From assembly GCA_022340645.1 (NCBI GenBank), contig JAJDNP010000097.1, forward strand, positions 1 to 45,537: a DNA stretch of 45,537 nucleotides. Reading direction: 5' to 3'. Of the stretch, positions 15,323 to 24,464 are shown one piece after another. The DNA is from Gammaproteobacteria bacterium (GTDB lineage: Bacteria; Pseudomonadota; Gammaproteobacteria; SZUA-229). The position numbers and the translations under genes are program-made. Under the pieces are notes generated by a model. It saw nothing but the letters and a program-made list of their open reading frames with translations, searched no databases and had not been told where the DNA came from. The stretch's first letter is position 1, and every line of letters starts with the position of its first letter.

Positions 15323-17107
15323 ATGCAAATGAGCACCAGTATAACCATTCAGTCTGGCCGTCCTGCCAGCAAGATCGCCCTGAGTCATGAGGCGCAGCAG
15401 GACGTGCACCAGGCATATCTTGTCTCCATGCGTCAGCGGTTTAAAACCGTGATTAACCGCCTTACCCGTGGTGATATGTTAAATATGCTAAGGCGCAAGC
15501 TGCCCCGGCAGATGTACAGCGATGCCGATGCGGAAAATCTCGGCTTTCTGATGACTTATCTCTATGCCTGGAACTGGCTGCAACACAATGTGCACGGTGA
15601 GTATCAGCATGAAGTACTGGATGCCTTCAGCAAAGGGCCGCAGGGGTTTCTGATGGCGATGCTGTTGCAAAGTAACAGTACGGGCGAATTTATTCAAAAA
15701 TACATTCACCACTGGAAAAACTATCAGGGACAGCCACAGCTTCAGCACAGGCAGTTAATGCAGCTGCTGAGCCAAAAGGGTGGTGCGGTAGAACTTGCTG
15801 ATTATATTGAGTCCGCCTGGAATGCCCTGCATCTTTTCAGTAAAAGCTATGTGGCCGGTTATAAGGACCTGGCAAAACAGGAAAAAGACCGTTATGCCGA
15901 TATGCTGGGAGCGGAAGATAAAGAACGCCTGGTGCTGGTTGATCAGTTACCCGATACCGAAGCACTAACAGGTTTTAACAAGCTTGGTATTATTCCTGCA
16001 ATGGGGTGCCCGCAAACTTGCCGGCACTGCATGTTTATTTTTCGTCCGCTCATGAAAAATACCGTTGACCCGGCACCGCTGTACAAAGTGATTGATGAAC
16101 TAACTACTTCGGTATTGTTTACCGGCGGTGATTTAACCTTGCAGCTGGATCATTTTTATAATGCAATTGAAAGCATGCCGCATGTCACCACGTTTGCGAT
16201 ATTATTAAATGGTGACTTTGCCGATAGCCGGCAAATTACCAGGCAGGTGATGACTAACATGGCATCTGCAATTCGACGCCGTTCCGTCACATGGCCAGGC
16301 GCCAAAGTAATGCTGCAGATTAGTTTTGATGAGTTTCACCAGGAAGTGGTAGTCGACCGGAAAGGAAATCTAACTGAACGCATCCCGGTAACCAAGATCG
16401 CCAATATTGTTGAAGCCGCGCCTGAGTTCAAAAAGGAAATTCAGTTGTGCCTGCTGCACAAGCAGGGACATTTGAATTTTTCAATGGAACTGTTTCAGAA
16501 AGGCGTGTTTGCCCGCCTGGCTCGAGAACTGGGACGTCGCGGTCATCAGCTTAAAATTTTATCTTCAGCGCCATCGTCTCGTTTAAAACGCAATCCACTG
16601 AATCCTGAACAGCCGGCACAGTTAATAAAGGATGCCACCTTCGTATTAACCGTTTACCCGGATGTGCCTATATTGTTAACCAGTACAACCATTGACGCAT
16701 ATGGCCGTGCCAGCATGATGGAATTGCACGAAGCGGTTAACGAAAGAGACCTGTTAGAACAGGTTCTCCAGGGTAAAGGGGCTGGCGGTGAAACCTTTGA
16801 TAAGGACCTGATGTTGTGGTTCAACGGCTGGGCTACCCTGTTTTCTGCCGTGCATGTGTGCCTGGGCAATGTATACGAAGAGGGTATGGAAATCATACGC
16901 AGGCGTCAGCTTAAAGATCCGTTAAGCAACGCATTAAATATTTTTGACTTGCGTCTGCTTGATTACTACCGTGAGCTTTGCGACGACCTGGACAGTATTA
17001 TTGAACGCTCCACCAGTCCACATCACCTGTTTCACACTATTACTGAAGATGCTGGTATGCGCCTGCATATGACCAAACGGCTTATTGAGGCTAACAATTT
17101 ATTGTAG
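15323..17107 (+). CDS. Radical SAM protein of unknown function
   Basis: Protein of 594 aa. The radical SAM [4Fe-4S] motif is C229-x3-C233-x2-C236 in GCPQTCRHCMF, followed by SVLFTGGDLTLQLDHF, the glycine-rich SAM-binding strand. About 220 residues precede the cluster and contain no motif I recognise; the C-terminal 200 residues lack a visible SPASM-type Cys cluster. A strongly conserved-looking acidic stretch is QISFDEFHQEVVVD. Start choice is uncertain: ATG 15323 and ATG 15329 are both possible and neither has a good ribosome-binding site. It is a stand-alone gene, convergent with galE. I cannot assign a substrate. Confidence 0.8.
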   Translation: MQMSTSITIQSGRPASKIALSHEAQQDVHQAYLVSMRQRFKTVINRLTRGDMLNMLRRKLPRQMYSDADAENLGFLMTYLYAWNWLQHNVHGEYQHEVLDAFSKGPQGFLMAMLLQSNSTGEFIQKYIHHWKNYQGQPQLQHRQLMQLLSQKGGAVELADYIESAWNALHLFSKSYVAGYKDLAKQEKDRYADMLGAEDKERLVLVDQLPDTEALTGFNKLGIIPAMGCPQTCRHCMFIFRPLMKNTVDPAPLYKVIDELTTSVLFTGGDLTLQLDHFYNAIESMPHVTTFAILLNGDFADSRQITRQVMTNMASAIRRRSVTWPGAKVMLQISFDEFHQEVVVDRKGNLTERIPVTKIANIVEAAPEFKKEIQLCLLHKQGHLNFSMELFQKGVFARLARELGRRGHQLKILSSAPSSRLKRNPLNPEQPAQLIKDATFVLTVYPDVPILLTSTTIDAYGRASMMELHEAVNERDLLEQVLQGKGAGGETFDKDLMLWFNGWATLFSAVHVCLGNVYEEGMEIIRRRQLKDPLSNALNIFDLRLLDYYRELCDDLDSIIERSTSPHHLFHTITEDAGMRLHMTKRLIEANNLL

Positions 17108-17174
17108 CTGCAAATTCATTCGCATGATGCCTGTACATGTTGGCATTATTGTGCGAATGAATTCGCAGCTACAA
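17102..17174. repeat. Palindromic repeat (GTAGCTGCRAATTCATTCGCA family)
   Basis: Arms 17102-17124 and 17152-17174 pair over 23 bp with one mismatch. The left arm contains the stop codon of the radical SAM gene. An inner ATGCC/GGCAT pairing strengthens the hairpin. Half-copies of the arm appear at 27763-27772 (GTAGCTGCGA) and 33647-33659 (AATTCGCAGCTAC). It fills the convergent gap before galE and may terminate transcription both ways. Confidence 0.75.
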
Positions 17175-17204
17175 TACCGTGTCAGCTTGCCGCGACATTC
17201 TTGA

Positions 17205-18185
17205 TTATTGTTTTGATAAAAAGTTGACTTCCCAGTCCCAGGCGGTTTTAACAATCTCTGTAAGATCGGCAAATTTTGGCTGCCAGTTTAATTCTTTCCT
17301 GGCCAGGCTGGCGTCAGCCACAAGCACCGCAGGGTCGCCGGCACGGCGTGGTTCCATCGTTACCCTGATTTCTTTGCCGGAGACTTCTTTGGCAACATCA
17401 ATCACCTGTTTGACAGAAAAACCTTTGCCATTGCCAAGGTTGTAGCGGGCGCTTTGATCATTTTCTATCATGCGCTGTAATGCCTGTGAGTGGGCTTCGC
17501 ATAAATCATTAATGTGAATATAATCTCGCACACAGGTGCCGTCATCTGTCGGGTAATCATCACCGAAAACTTTTATGTCTTGACGTCGTCCCGAAGCAGC
17601 CTGAAGGACTAATGGTATCAGATGAGTTTCAGGTATATGGCGTTCGCCCAGTTCGCCATCAGGGTCCGCGCCTGCGGCATTGAAATAGCGTAAACAGCTG
17701 GCACGTAGACCGTAAGCTTTGTCGTAATCATCAAGTATCTGCTCGATCATTAATTTGCTATGGCCGTAGGGATTGATTGGCTGTTTAGTATGCTTTTCAT
17801 CAATAGGCGTGTAGTCAGGTTCACCGAATATCGCGGCGGTCGATGAAAAGATAAAATTAGTAATATCATGGCGCATCATGGTGTCGAGCAGGTTGAGAGT
17901 GTTCACCACGTTATTGTGATAATAGATTGCAGGTTTGAGAACCGATTCTCCTACCTGGATAAAACCTGCAAAGTGCATGACGGCATCAATATCACGGGAT
18001 TTAAAAATGGATGTTAGTACGGTGGTGTCGCCAAGGTCACCTTCAATAAATTCGCCATATTTCACTGCATCCCGATAACCATAACTCAGGTTATCCAGAG
18101 TGATGATTTCATTACCGGCATTAGCCAATTGCTTCACCATGTGTGAGCCAATGTAGCCGGCTCCACCAACGACAAGTATTTTCAT
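17205..18185 (-). CDS. galE: UDP-glucose 4-epimerase
   Basis: Extended short-chain dehydrogenase, 326 aa, interconverting UDP-glucose and UDP-galactose for polysaccharide and LPS synthesis. The N-terminal NAD site GGAGYIGSHMVKQL, the catalytic YGHSK and the upstream FSSTAAIFG (Ser/Thr of the triad) are intact. The galE-type NPYGHSKLMIEQ and LRYFNAAGADPDGELGE are also present. Length is normal. It is monocistronic, convergent with the radical SAM gene. A related UDP-sugar epimerase specificity cannot be excluded. Confidence 0.9.
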   Translation of the reverse strand: MKILVVGGAGYIGSHMVKQLANAGNEIITLDNLSYGYRDAVKYGEFIEGDLGDTTVLTSIFKSRDIDAVMHFAGFIQVGESVLKPAIYYHNNVVNTLNLLDTMMRHDITNFIFSSTAAIFGEPDYTPIDEKHTKQPINPYGHSKLMIEQILDDYDKAYGLRASCLRYFNAAGADPDGELGERHIPETHLIPLVLQAASGRRQDIKVFGDDYPTDDGTCVRDYIHINDLCEAHSQALQRMIENDQSARYNLGNGKGFSVKQVIDVAKEVSGKEIRVTMEPRRAGDPAVLVADASLARKELNWQPKFADLTEIVKTAWDWEVNFLSKQ

Positions 18186-18455
18186 GATTGTATTATTCGA
18201 ATAATGTTACGTGTTAACTTCTTATAAGATATTCTACTTCGATTATCAAGCTGCTACCCGCTATTTGTCAGTAAATGCAACGGTAACTTGCTGGCAGCAT
18301 CATTGCTTAACCTGGTGATACAGGCAATTGTGCGGAACTGGCTTTTCAATTTTGAGTTTGCATGCTATAAATGGGATTATTATAGGAATAAAAATAAATA
18401 ATGATGAATTAAAAAAATAATAATAAACAATGGATTGTTATAAAAGGGTGGAAAA

Positions 18456-18641
18456 ATGTTTCCGAAAATACTTTATGAGTTGTTGCCTTTTATTTATTTA
18501 AGTGTAGGTTTCGGCAGCGGGGTGATAATCAATTCGACCATTGTGATTGTTGCCTCGATATTATTAATATCTGCCGGAATACTCGTATTAAGTCTGCGCA
18601 TTAGATATCGACGGGCAATCCGGCATAATCGCCATTCATAA
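18456..18641 (+). CDS. Small membrane protein
   Basis: Sixty-one residues with two hydrophobic segments: LLPFIYLSVGFGSGVII (about 9-25) and IVIVASILLISAGILVLSL (about 29-47), then a basic tail RIRYRRAIRHNRH. An AAAGGGTGG site lies just before the ATG. The positive-inside rule puts the tail in the cytoplasm. I do not recognise the family. The ribosome-binding site and membrane character support a real gene; it ends 10 bp before the convergent cysQ. Confidence 0.6.
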   Translation: MFPKILYELLPFIYLSVGFGSGVIINSTIVIVASILLISAGILVLSLRIRYRRAIRHNRHS

Positions 18642-18651
18642 TGTCGCCGGG

Positions 18652-19494
18652 TTAATATTCCTGTTCATCGAGGTACTGCGACCAGTCACGGCTGTTATCA
18701 CCGTAAACAAAGAAGTATGGGTTTAGCAAACTGTCTTTGGTGTTATATTCAAGCGGCGACATATCCGTTTTTGTAATATAGCCTCCCGCCTGCTCTACAA
18801 TACACTGAGCGGCTGCGGTATCCCATTCTGATGTCAATCCCAGGCGAGGATACAGGTCCGCACGGCCCTCGGCAACCAGGCAGAATTTTAATGAGCTGCC
18901 CATGCTGATCATTTCTACATTACCCAGTTTTTCAATGTAACGCTGCATCATCTCGGAGCCATGGGAGCGGCTGCCGGCAACCGTGAGTTGAGAATCAGTA
19001 GAATGATCAAGTTTTTTTACGGATATTCGTTTTGCTACATTGCTGTTTTCAACTTTATAAGCGCCACCGTTTTTCCAGGCGTAATAATCAATGTCAAGAA
19101 CAGGTACATTGATAACACCGATAAAGCTTTGATGTTGATGTATCAGCGCAATGTTGACGGTGAATTCGCCATTACGTTTTATAAACTCGCGGGTACCGTC
19201 CAGAGGGTCGACTAGCCAGTATGTTTGCCAGCTTGCGCGTTCTTCAAAGGGTAATCTGGCGGATTCTTCCGACAGTATCGGAATATCCGGAGTGAGTTCC
19301 TTCAAACGCTTGATGATAAGATTGTGGGAGGCTAAATCCGCTTCGGTTAGCGGTGACTTGTCATCTTTCTCTTCGACATTAAAGCCGGAATTATAAATAC
19401 TTAAAATAGCTTTTCCGGCATCGCGGGCGATGTTTACACATTCAAGACAAAGCCTTTGCAAATTGCCAGTTTTCAGGTCCAGTGAGTGACTCAT
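18652..19494 (-). CDS. cysQ: 3'(2'),5'-bisphosphate nucleotidase CysQ
   Basis: Inositol-monophosphatase-superfamily enzyme, 280 aa, that hydrolyses 3'-phosphoadenosine 5'-phosphate, a by-product of sulfate assimilation. Metal-site motifs are intact: LSEES, WLVDPLDGTREFIKRNGEFTV and the C-terminal SEWDTAAAQCIVEQAGG. KDDKSPLTEAD at the N-terminus is typical of the CysQ branch. It is divergent from the yrfG-like gene 51 bp away, an arrangement close to the cysQ-nudE-yrfG cluster of other gammaproteobacteria, here without nudE. Confidence 0.92.
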   Translation of the reverse strand: MSHSLDLKTGNLQRLCLECVNIARDAGKAILSIYNSGFNVEEKDDKSPLTEADLASHNLIIKRLKELTPDIPILSEESARLPFEERASWQTYWLVDPLDGTREFIKRNGEFTVNIALIHQHQSFIGVINVPVLDIDYYAWKNGGAYKVENSNVAKRISVKKLDHSTDSQLTVAGSRSHGSEMMQRYIEKLGNVEMISMGSSLKFCLVAEGRADLYPRLGLTSEWDTAAAQCIVEQAGGYITKTDMSPLEYNTKDSLLNPYFFVYGDNSRDWSQYLDEQEY

Positions 19495-19545
19495 GGTTAG
19501 TTTGTTATGTAATTATTCTCGTTAATCAAATTGTATAATATATAA

Positions 19546-20235
19546 ATGACAATGGGCGCAGATAACAATAAAAACATCGATAAATTTCCAAAATGGGATG
19601 ATATAACTACCGTGCTGCTGGATATGGACGGTACCTTGCTGGATTTGCACTTTGATAACTATTTCTGGCTGCAACATGTCCCTCTGCGTTACGCCGAGAA
19701 ACATGATTTATCACATGTTGAGGCGCATAAACATTTAATGAATCGCTATACAGAAGTACGCGGCAGTCTCGACTGGTACTGTATCGATTTCTGGACGCGA
19801 GAACTGTCGCTGGATATCGAGCAGTTAAAACATGATGTTGCAGACAAAATTTCTATACGGCCTGATACTGTTGAGTTTCTTTCCTGGTTGAATAAGAACA
19901 GCAAGCGTGTTGTACTCGTTACCAATGCGCATCCGGCCAGTTTGAATTTAAAAATGGATAAAACTAATTTACATGTCCATTTTGACAAGATCATTAACGC
20001 GCATGAAATTGGACTGGCCAAGGAGAATGAAGGTTTCTGGGAAAAACTTCAAGGTGTCGAACCATATGATAAGCAGCACACTATGTTAATCGATGATAAC
20101 CTGGAAGTGCTGGCATGTGCTTCTTCATACGGGATTCGATATTGTTATGGTATTCAGCAGCCGGATAGCCAGGGGCATCATGTGATGAGTGATGATTTTG
20201 TTGTACTGGGCAGTTTTAAAGAAATTTTGCCGTAG
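19546..20235 (+). CDS. yrfG: HAD-family GMP/IMP nucleotidase, YrfG-like
   Basis: Haloacid-dehalogenase hydrolase, 229 aa. Motif I is LLDMDGTLLDL, motif II VLVTNAH, motif III Lys lies near AHEIGLAKEN, and motif IV is TMLIDDN. The sequence around WDDITTVLLDMDGTLLDLHF and HVPLRYAEKH matches the YrfG group, described as purine nucleotide 5'-nucleotidases. ATG 19546 and ATG 19552 are both possible starts. Neighbouring cysQ supports the assignment. Confidence 0.88.
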   Translation: MTMGADNNKNIDKFPKWDDITTVLLDMDGTLLDLHFDNYFWLQHVPLRYAEKHDLSHVEAHKHLMNRYTEVRGSLDWYCIDFWTRELSLDIEQLKHDVADKISIRPDTVEFLSWLNKNSKRVVLVTNAHPASLNLKMDKTNLHVHFDKIINAHEIGLAKENEGFWEKLQGVEPYDKQHTMLIDDNLEVLACASSYGIRYCYGIQQPDSQGHHVMSDDFVVLGSFKEILP

Positions 20236-20239
20236 GATC

Positions 20240-20451
20240 TTCCGCAAATGAACGCTAATTAACGCAAATAGGAATTTAATTATTTTTACAGTGTTTGTTT
20301 TCAAAGCGGTATGGTTTAGCTGTAGATGAATATTGTCTAAAGGCTATAAAAGATATAGCGTTTAATCTGTATCAGCAAAAGTTTTTCAGGTAAGTCTCTA
20401 AAAAAGATAAAAAAGCTTTTAATTTGCGTTAATTAGCGTTCATTTGCGGAA
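20240..20451. repeat. Perfect 30-bp inverted repeat spanning 212 bp
   Basis: Arms 20240-20269 and 20422-20451 are exact reverse complements over 30 bp, built from CGCAAATGAACGCTAATT-type units. The 152-bp interior is AT-rich with no ORF. The whole convergent gap between the yrfG-like and ykgJ-like genes is filled by it. Repeats built on CGCAAAT-AACGC units occur in other proteobacteria, from general knowledge. Confidence 0.85.
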
Positions 20452-20454
20452 AAA

Positions 20455-20847
20455 TTATTTATCCCAGGACTTGAATCGTTTTGTACAGTATTTCAGTAAA
20501 TCAGAGTAATTTTCAAAATATAAATCGAAACCTTCTTCTGCTGAGGTGTCGAACTCGCAGTAATCATTGGAATGTTCACGGCATATATCCGGCCGTGTTT
20601 CATAAATTCCGCAGTCGCCATTTGCCAGCAAATGCTGGCAATGGCCATCGACCAGCAAGGTCCAGCCATCTCCATCCTTATAAATTTTTACGTTATCGTG
20701 TGACACCTGCCAGAGCAGCTGGCGGAAATCTGCTTTGGAGCGGGGCGTGTCAATATGCTGGGTAATATAGGTGCAACAGATCGAACCGGTGCAAAAGCTG
20801 CATTTGTTTTCACTGGTTAGCTTGATGCCATTGATGGTTTTTACCAT
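20455..20847 (-). CDS. YkgJ-family cysteine cluster protein
   Basis: Protein of 130 aa with the YkgJ pattern of conserved cysteines: C-x2-C-x5-CC near the N-terminus (CSFCTGSICC), then GHCQHL, DCGIYETRPDIC and YCEF. The family is thought to bind a metal, zinc or Fe-S; function is unknown. It starts 9 bp after gspN and is the last gene of the type II secretion operon by position, though no role in secretion is established. Confidence 0.82.
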   Translation of the reverse strand: MVKTINGIKLTSENKCSFCTGSICCTYITQHIDTPRSKADFRQLLWQVSHDNVKIYKDGDGWTLLVDGHCQHLLANGDCGIYETRPDICREHSNDYCEFDTSAEEGFDLYFENYSDLLKYCTKRFKSWDK

Positions 20848-20856
20848 AGGGGGTCT

Positions 20857-21630
20857 CTACATTAATCCAATGTCACTGAGTTTGCCGGACTGGCTGAACA
20901 GGTAGTCGCCATTTTTTTGTTTTTTGGCGAACATTGCAAGGCTTTGTGCAATGTTACCGCCTGTCGATGCTGTTGGCGTAAGTCGTATATTAGCAATATA
21001 GCCCGCTTCCGGGACAAGTCCGGCAGTGCCGGTGATGGTGATATCGCCCCCCTGGTTTTTAATCTCGGCATTAAGTAATTGTTGTTCAGATTCCCCGAGT
21101 GTGATTAATACGTTTCCTAAAGATACCGTATCTGTAACGGTAACTGTGGCATTACTCCAGGTGATCTGGCCTGATGCCGCTGGCGGATATCCCTGCTTCC
21201 AGTGAGCGTGATCAATGTTTAGTGAAATCATACCTGATAGCTGTGCCATTGGAATATCAGCGAGTTTTGCAGCATCTTCGGCATTTATTTTTGTTGTCAG
21301 TCTGTTGACAAAATAATTGCCTAAAAAAGACACGCCAATTTCTGCATCGACATCGTTGTCTGAATATTGGCTCGTTACATCCAGTGCAAGCTGGCCAATG
21401 AATAACTTCCATAAATTGAAAGACCACTCGGTATTTTTTAATTGCACGGCATTGTTGATGGAAACAGCATAGGCATTGCCGTTCCACAGTGAGCCGCTAA
21501 TACCCCGCAGCGTGACAGGGCTATTGTCAGTTAATAATTCTGCAACGGGTTTTGCCGGGATAGATACAACCAGGAATAGTAAATATGAAGCAACAGCGGT
21601 GAAAATATAATATTTTTTTTTCATATACAT
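20857..21630 (-). CDS. gspN: Type II secretion protein GspN
   Basis: Inner-membrane type II secretion component of 257 aa, with one N-terminal membrane helix (KKKYYIFTAVASYLLFLVV, residues 4-22) and a periplasmic domain. The segment VTLRGISGSLWNGNA is typical of GspN. It follows gspM after 31 bp. GspN is present in only part of the known systems. Confidence 0.85.
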   Translation of the reverse strand: MYMKKKYYIFTAVASYLLFLVVSIPAKPVAELLTDNSPVTLRGISGSLWNGNAYAVSINNAVQLKNTEWSFNLWKLFIGQLALDVTSQYSDNDVDAEIGVSFLGNYFVNRLTTKINAEDAAKLADIPMAQLSGMISLNIDHAHWKQGYPPAASGQITWSNATVTVTDTVSLGNVLITLGESEQQLLNAEIKNQGGDITITGTAGLVPEAGYIANIRLTPTASTGGNIAQSLAMFAKKQKNGDYLFSQSGKLSDIGLM

Positions 21631-21661
21631 TGAAACTGCTACGGAAATTTCCGGCTAAGGT

Positions 21662-22165
21662 TTATGGGCGTTCAAAAGTCAGACGTGCATCGGCTCGCCC
21701 CGGGGTTTCGCTGCGTTCAATGTTTGCGCTAACAACCTGTACCCCGTTAAACGTTGCCAGGGTATTTAACCAGATTAGCACCTGGTTAAACGGTGCGTCT
21801 TTTAACGTGACTCGTGCGCCATCCCTGCCGGACGATTCAATTTTATTTACCGAAGTTTTCAAACCGGCATTGTTTACCGTTTGCTCGATAACCAGAGTTA
21901 TAGGTTTGTCTTTATCTCGAATTACACTGCGGCTGCCGGCTGACCGTAAAGTTCTCACTTCCGTGGCTGCTTCCTGCATCCATAGCAGGATCTCTTTATG
22001 AGACTGCTGCTGTTGTTGTTGTGACTCCAGTCCCTGATGAATGGGTTCCCAGACAATAAGATAAAATAAAGTAAGTATGATGAGAGCGACAGCGCCGGCC
22101 ACCATTCGCTGTTCTTTCAGGGATAGCGAATAGAACCATATTTTTACTTGCTGCAATTGTGCCAT
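21662..22165 (-). CDS. gspM: Type II secretion protein GspM
   Basis: Bitopic inner-membrane protein of 167 aa. The helix at about residues 23-43 (GAVALIILTLFYLIVWEPI) is preceded by a short cytoplasmic segment with SLKEQRMV, and followed by a Gln-rich periplasmic linker and a ferredoxin-like domain. GspM binds GspL in the assembly platform. Its ATG overlaps the gspL stop (TAATG), so the two are translationally coupled. Confidence 0.87.
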   Translation of the reverse strand: MAQLQQVKIWFYSLSLKEQRMVAGAVALIILTLFYLIVWEPIHQGLESQQQQQQSHKEILLWMQEAATEVRTLRSAGSRSVIRDKDKPITLVIEQTVNNAGLKTSVNKIESSGRDGARVTLKDAPFNQVLIWLNTLATFNGVQVVSANIERSETPGRADARLTFERP

Positions 22166-23409
22166 TAGCCCTGTCCCTCTATTCGCAGGTTCCCTTTGAC
22201 TTTATTCTTTTCTGAAGAGGATGAGGTTATTTCAGACTTTATCCTGGTGTTGCTGTTGAGATTTTTATTCAGGTTTTCAATGGCCTGCAGGTTAGTACTG
22301 TCAAGTCCGATTTCCATACGGTTATTCCTGAATGTTAATGATTGCAGGGTGATGTTTTTCCTGTCATTTGTCAAAGTACCGAAAGACTCTGACAGTAAGA
22401 ATAGCAGGCCATTACTGCTGTTTTCTGAAGTGCTTTTTAACTCTTTTAATTTTTGCTCCATTTGAACGCGGGGATTGATAATTTTTCGGCTTTGTGGAAA
22501 CGTTTGTTTGTAAATCTTTTCAATTTCTGCTTTTGTCTTTTTATTTTCCTCGGTCAGCTGTGAATATTGAAAACCGGTTAGACCCAGGTGCAATGTCAGC
22601 CAGACAGCAGCAAGCGATGCTGCCAGGCGCCATTGTTGCCAGTAACCTGAGGATTTTCGCTTCGCTTTATAGTCGCGCTGCAGCAGGTTAAGTGCCAATG
22701 CCTGTTTATAATGGCCGCAAAATACCACCAGTGGATGAGTGTTGTAGACAATGTTAATAAGCTCAATATCCTGATTATCAATGTTGAGATCACTAAAGGC
22801 AGATGAGTTTTCCTGCTCGTTAAAAAATATAATTTTATCAGGCGAAATCTGGTTTTCATCCTGCAGCATGTTTGTTATCACGTAGGGCAGGATATCATGT
22901 GACAGCATGATGCCGTTCAGGGTGTCAGTTTGCAGATACCAGTTGTCATGATAGTTAAGACATGCCCACTGCCTGTTGCCGGCATCTGCCGGCAGGCATA
23001 AGACATCAGGAATAATTTTTTCAATATAAATATTGGACTGCTGGAAAGCCTGAGTAATCGATTGCAGCGTGGTTTTATCGATGCCGACAACCGAAGTTGT
23101 ATCGCTATTCCTGTTTTTCGAAATGACAAAATGAAAGTTTTCAACATCCTCGGCGATGAATTCTTCAACCGCGTAGGGAACCGCTTTCAGCATTTTTTGC
23201 ATGTTCTGCGTTGGCAACTGCAACTGATTTATATGCAGGCATTGGCTGCTCAATAAAACCACTGCAGTATACCTGGCGGCAAGATCGGTAAGTTCATCAA
23301 GCGGCCCAGTGGTGATTTTCCCTGTTAATTCACCTTCATCATTGCATAACGACCAGGTTGCCTGGTGCGGCTGATCGATATTGTAGTGGATGAGCAGCGT
23401 TTCACTCAT
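22165..23409 (-). CDS. gspL: Type II secretion protein GspL
   Basis: Assembly-platform protein of 414 aa that links the cytoplasmic ATPase GspE to GspM. The N-terminal 250 residues form the cytoplasmic actin-like domain (ALPYAVEE-type segment seen as KAVPYAVEEFIAEDVE). One membrane helix follows (about 260-278, LAASLAAVWLTLHLGLTGF), then a coiled linker and a periplasmic domain. It sits between gspK and gspM as usual. Confidence 0.88.
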   Translation of the reverse strand: MSETLLIHYNIDQPHQATWSLCNDEGELTGKITTGPLDELTDLAARYTAVVLLSSQCLHINQLQLPTQNMQKMLKAVPYAVEEFIAEDVENFHFVISKNRNSDTTSVVGIDKTTLQSITQAFQQSNIYIEKIIPDVLCLPADAGNRQWACLNYHDNWYLQTDTLNGIMLSHDILPYVITNMLQDENQISPDKIIFFNEQENSSAFSDLNIDNQDIELINIVYNTHPLVVFCGHYKQALALNLLQRDYKAKRKSSGYWQQWRLAASLAAVWLTLHLGLTGFQYSQLTEENKKTKAEIEKIYKQTFPQSRKIINPRVQMEQKLKELKSTSENSSNGLLFLLSESFGTLTNDRKNITLQSLTFRNNRMEIGLDSTNLQAIENLNKNLNSNTRIKSEITSSSSEKNKVKGNLRIEGQG

Positions 23410-23457
23410 TTATGTTGTCCCAAAATACCTGCATTCTAACTATTATGGCTCAATCTT

Positions 23458-24456
23458 TTACAGTGTTCGATAACTGCGGGAAATTATTTCAGTTTTACCC
23501 GAGCCATCTCTGTAAATGATGCTATACATGATTTTGTTTGCCTGGCCGATTATTGCCTGTGTTCTAAGCAGAAAATAATCGCTGCTGGTTGAAAGTTTTG
23601 CCGTGTCCTTGATTATAGTACCCAGCTTGGCAAAACTGGTGAAATCTTTCAGGTCATTAAACGGATTGTCAGCACGGTGGTCAATAATATCTTTGGCCAG
23701 AGCATCTGTCATATCGGCAGACAGTGATTTTAGCACTTCCGCACTGGCGGTGTTGACATTGATAGCCGGGTCGCTTCCAGCAACATAGGCACACAGGTAA
23801 TCTTTAAGCAGTTGATAGCTTTTGCCGTCTTCAAAGCCTTTTATCAGGCGCAACTCACTAATACTTTGCAGTTCCCTGTTGGCAGTGCGGTAGGGGTCGT
23901 CCAGGTTAAGGTAATAGCCATCTTCGGCGCCATTCGGATTAGTCGTCGTTGAATCACTGTCTATCCAGTCAATAATAGCCTGTGTTGATATATTCTTTAG
24001 ACCAAGACTTTTGAATAACTGGGTCAGGCGTTTTTCTGTGGTGGTATCAACTTTCCCGGTTGCCAGCAGTGAATTAATATTAATGTAGCTATGCAGGTCA
24101 GTTAATTTACCCTGGATAGAACCGCCGCTTACCGGTAATGGCGGAATTTCAATCGCCCAGTCTTCGCTCAGTTCATCTATCTTGGTGTCTTTTTTATCCT
24201 GGCGCAGAATTCTTTGCGACCACTTTTCAGCAGCAAGTAAATAAAAGTCGGCCTGGTCCTGGGCAATCATATTGCCGGTACGGCGCACATCAAGTTGCAG
24301 GCGTGTGCTGATGCTGATGCTGATGGTTGCAGCAATGGTTACGATTAACAGGGCGGTTATTATGGCAACACCCTGCTGCTTTTTACCCGCGAATGAAGCT
24401 GGCGGTGTCATCCCTGATAGTGTGGATCCGAATCTGTTTGAATTGAATAAAAACAT
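23458..24456 (-). CDS. gspK: Type II secretion minor pseudopilin GspK
   Basis: Large minor pseudopilin of 332 aa that forms the pseudopilus tip with GspI and GspJ. The prepilin-type site is QQGVAIITALLIVTIAATIS, with Val rather than Phe at +1, as in many GspK proteins. LTDLHSYININSLL, the IDWIDSDSTTTNPNGAEDGYY region and the NVNTA segment near a helix-hairpin fold are family features. Residues before QQGVA are long for a leader (about 29), so the start may be internal. Confidence 0.9.
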   Translation of the reverse strand: MFLFNSNRFGSTLSGMTPPASFAGKKQQGVAIITALLIVTIAATISISISTRLQLDVRRTGNMIAQDQADFYLLAAEKWSQRILRQDKKDTKIDELSEDWAIEIPPLPVSGGSIQGKLTDLHSYININSLLATGKVDTTTEKRLTQLFKSLGLKNISTQAIIDWIDSDSTTTNPNGAEDGYYLNLDDPYRTANRELQSISELRLIKGFEDGKSYQLLKDYLCAYVAGSDPAINVNTASAEVLKSLSADMTDALAKDIIDHRADNPFNDLKDFTSFAKLGTIIKDTAKLSTSSDYFLLRTQAIIGQANKIMYSIIYRDGSGKTEIISRSYRTL

Positions 24457-24464
24457 GTCTGCTG

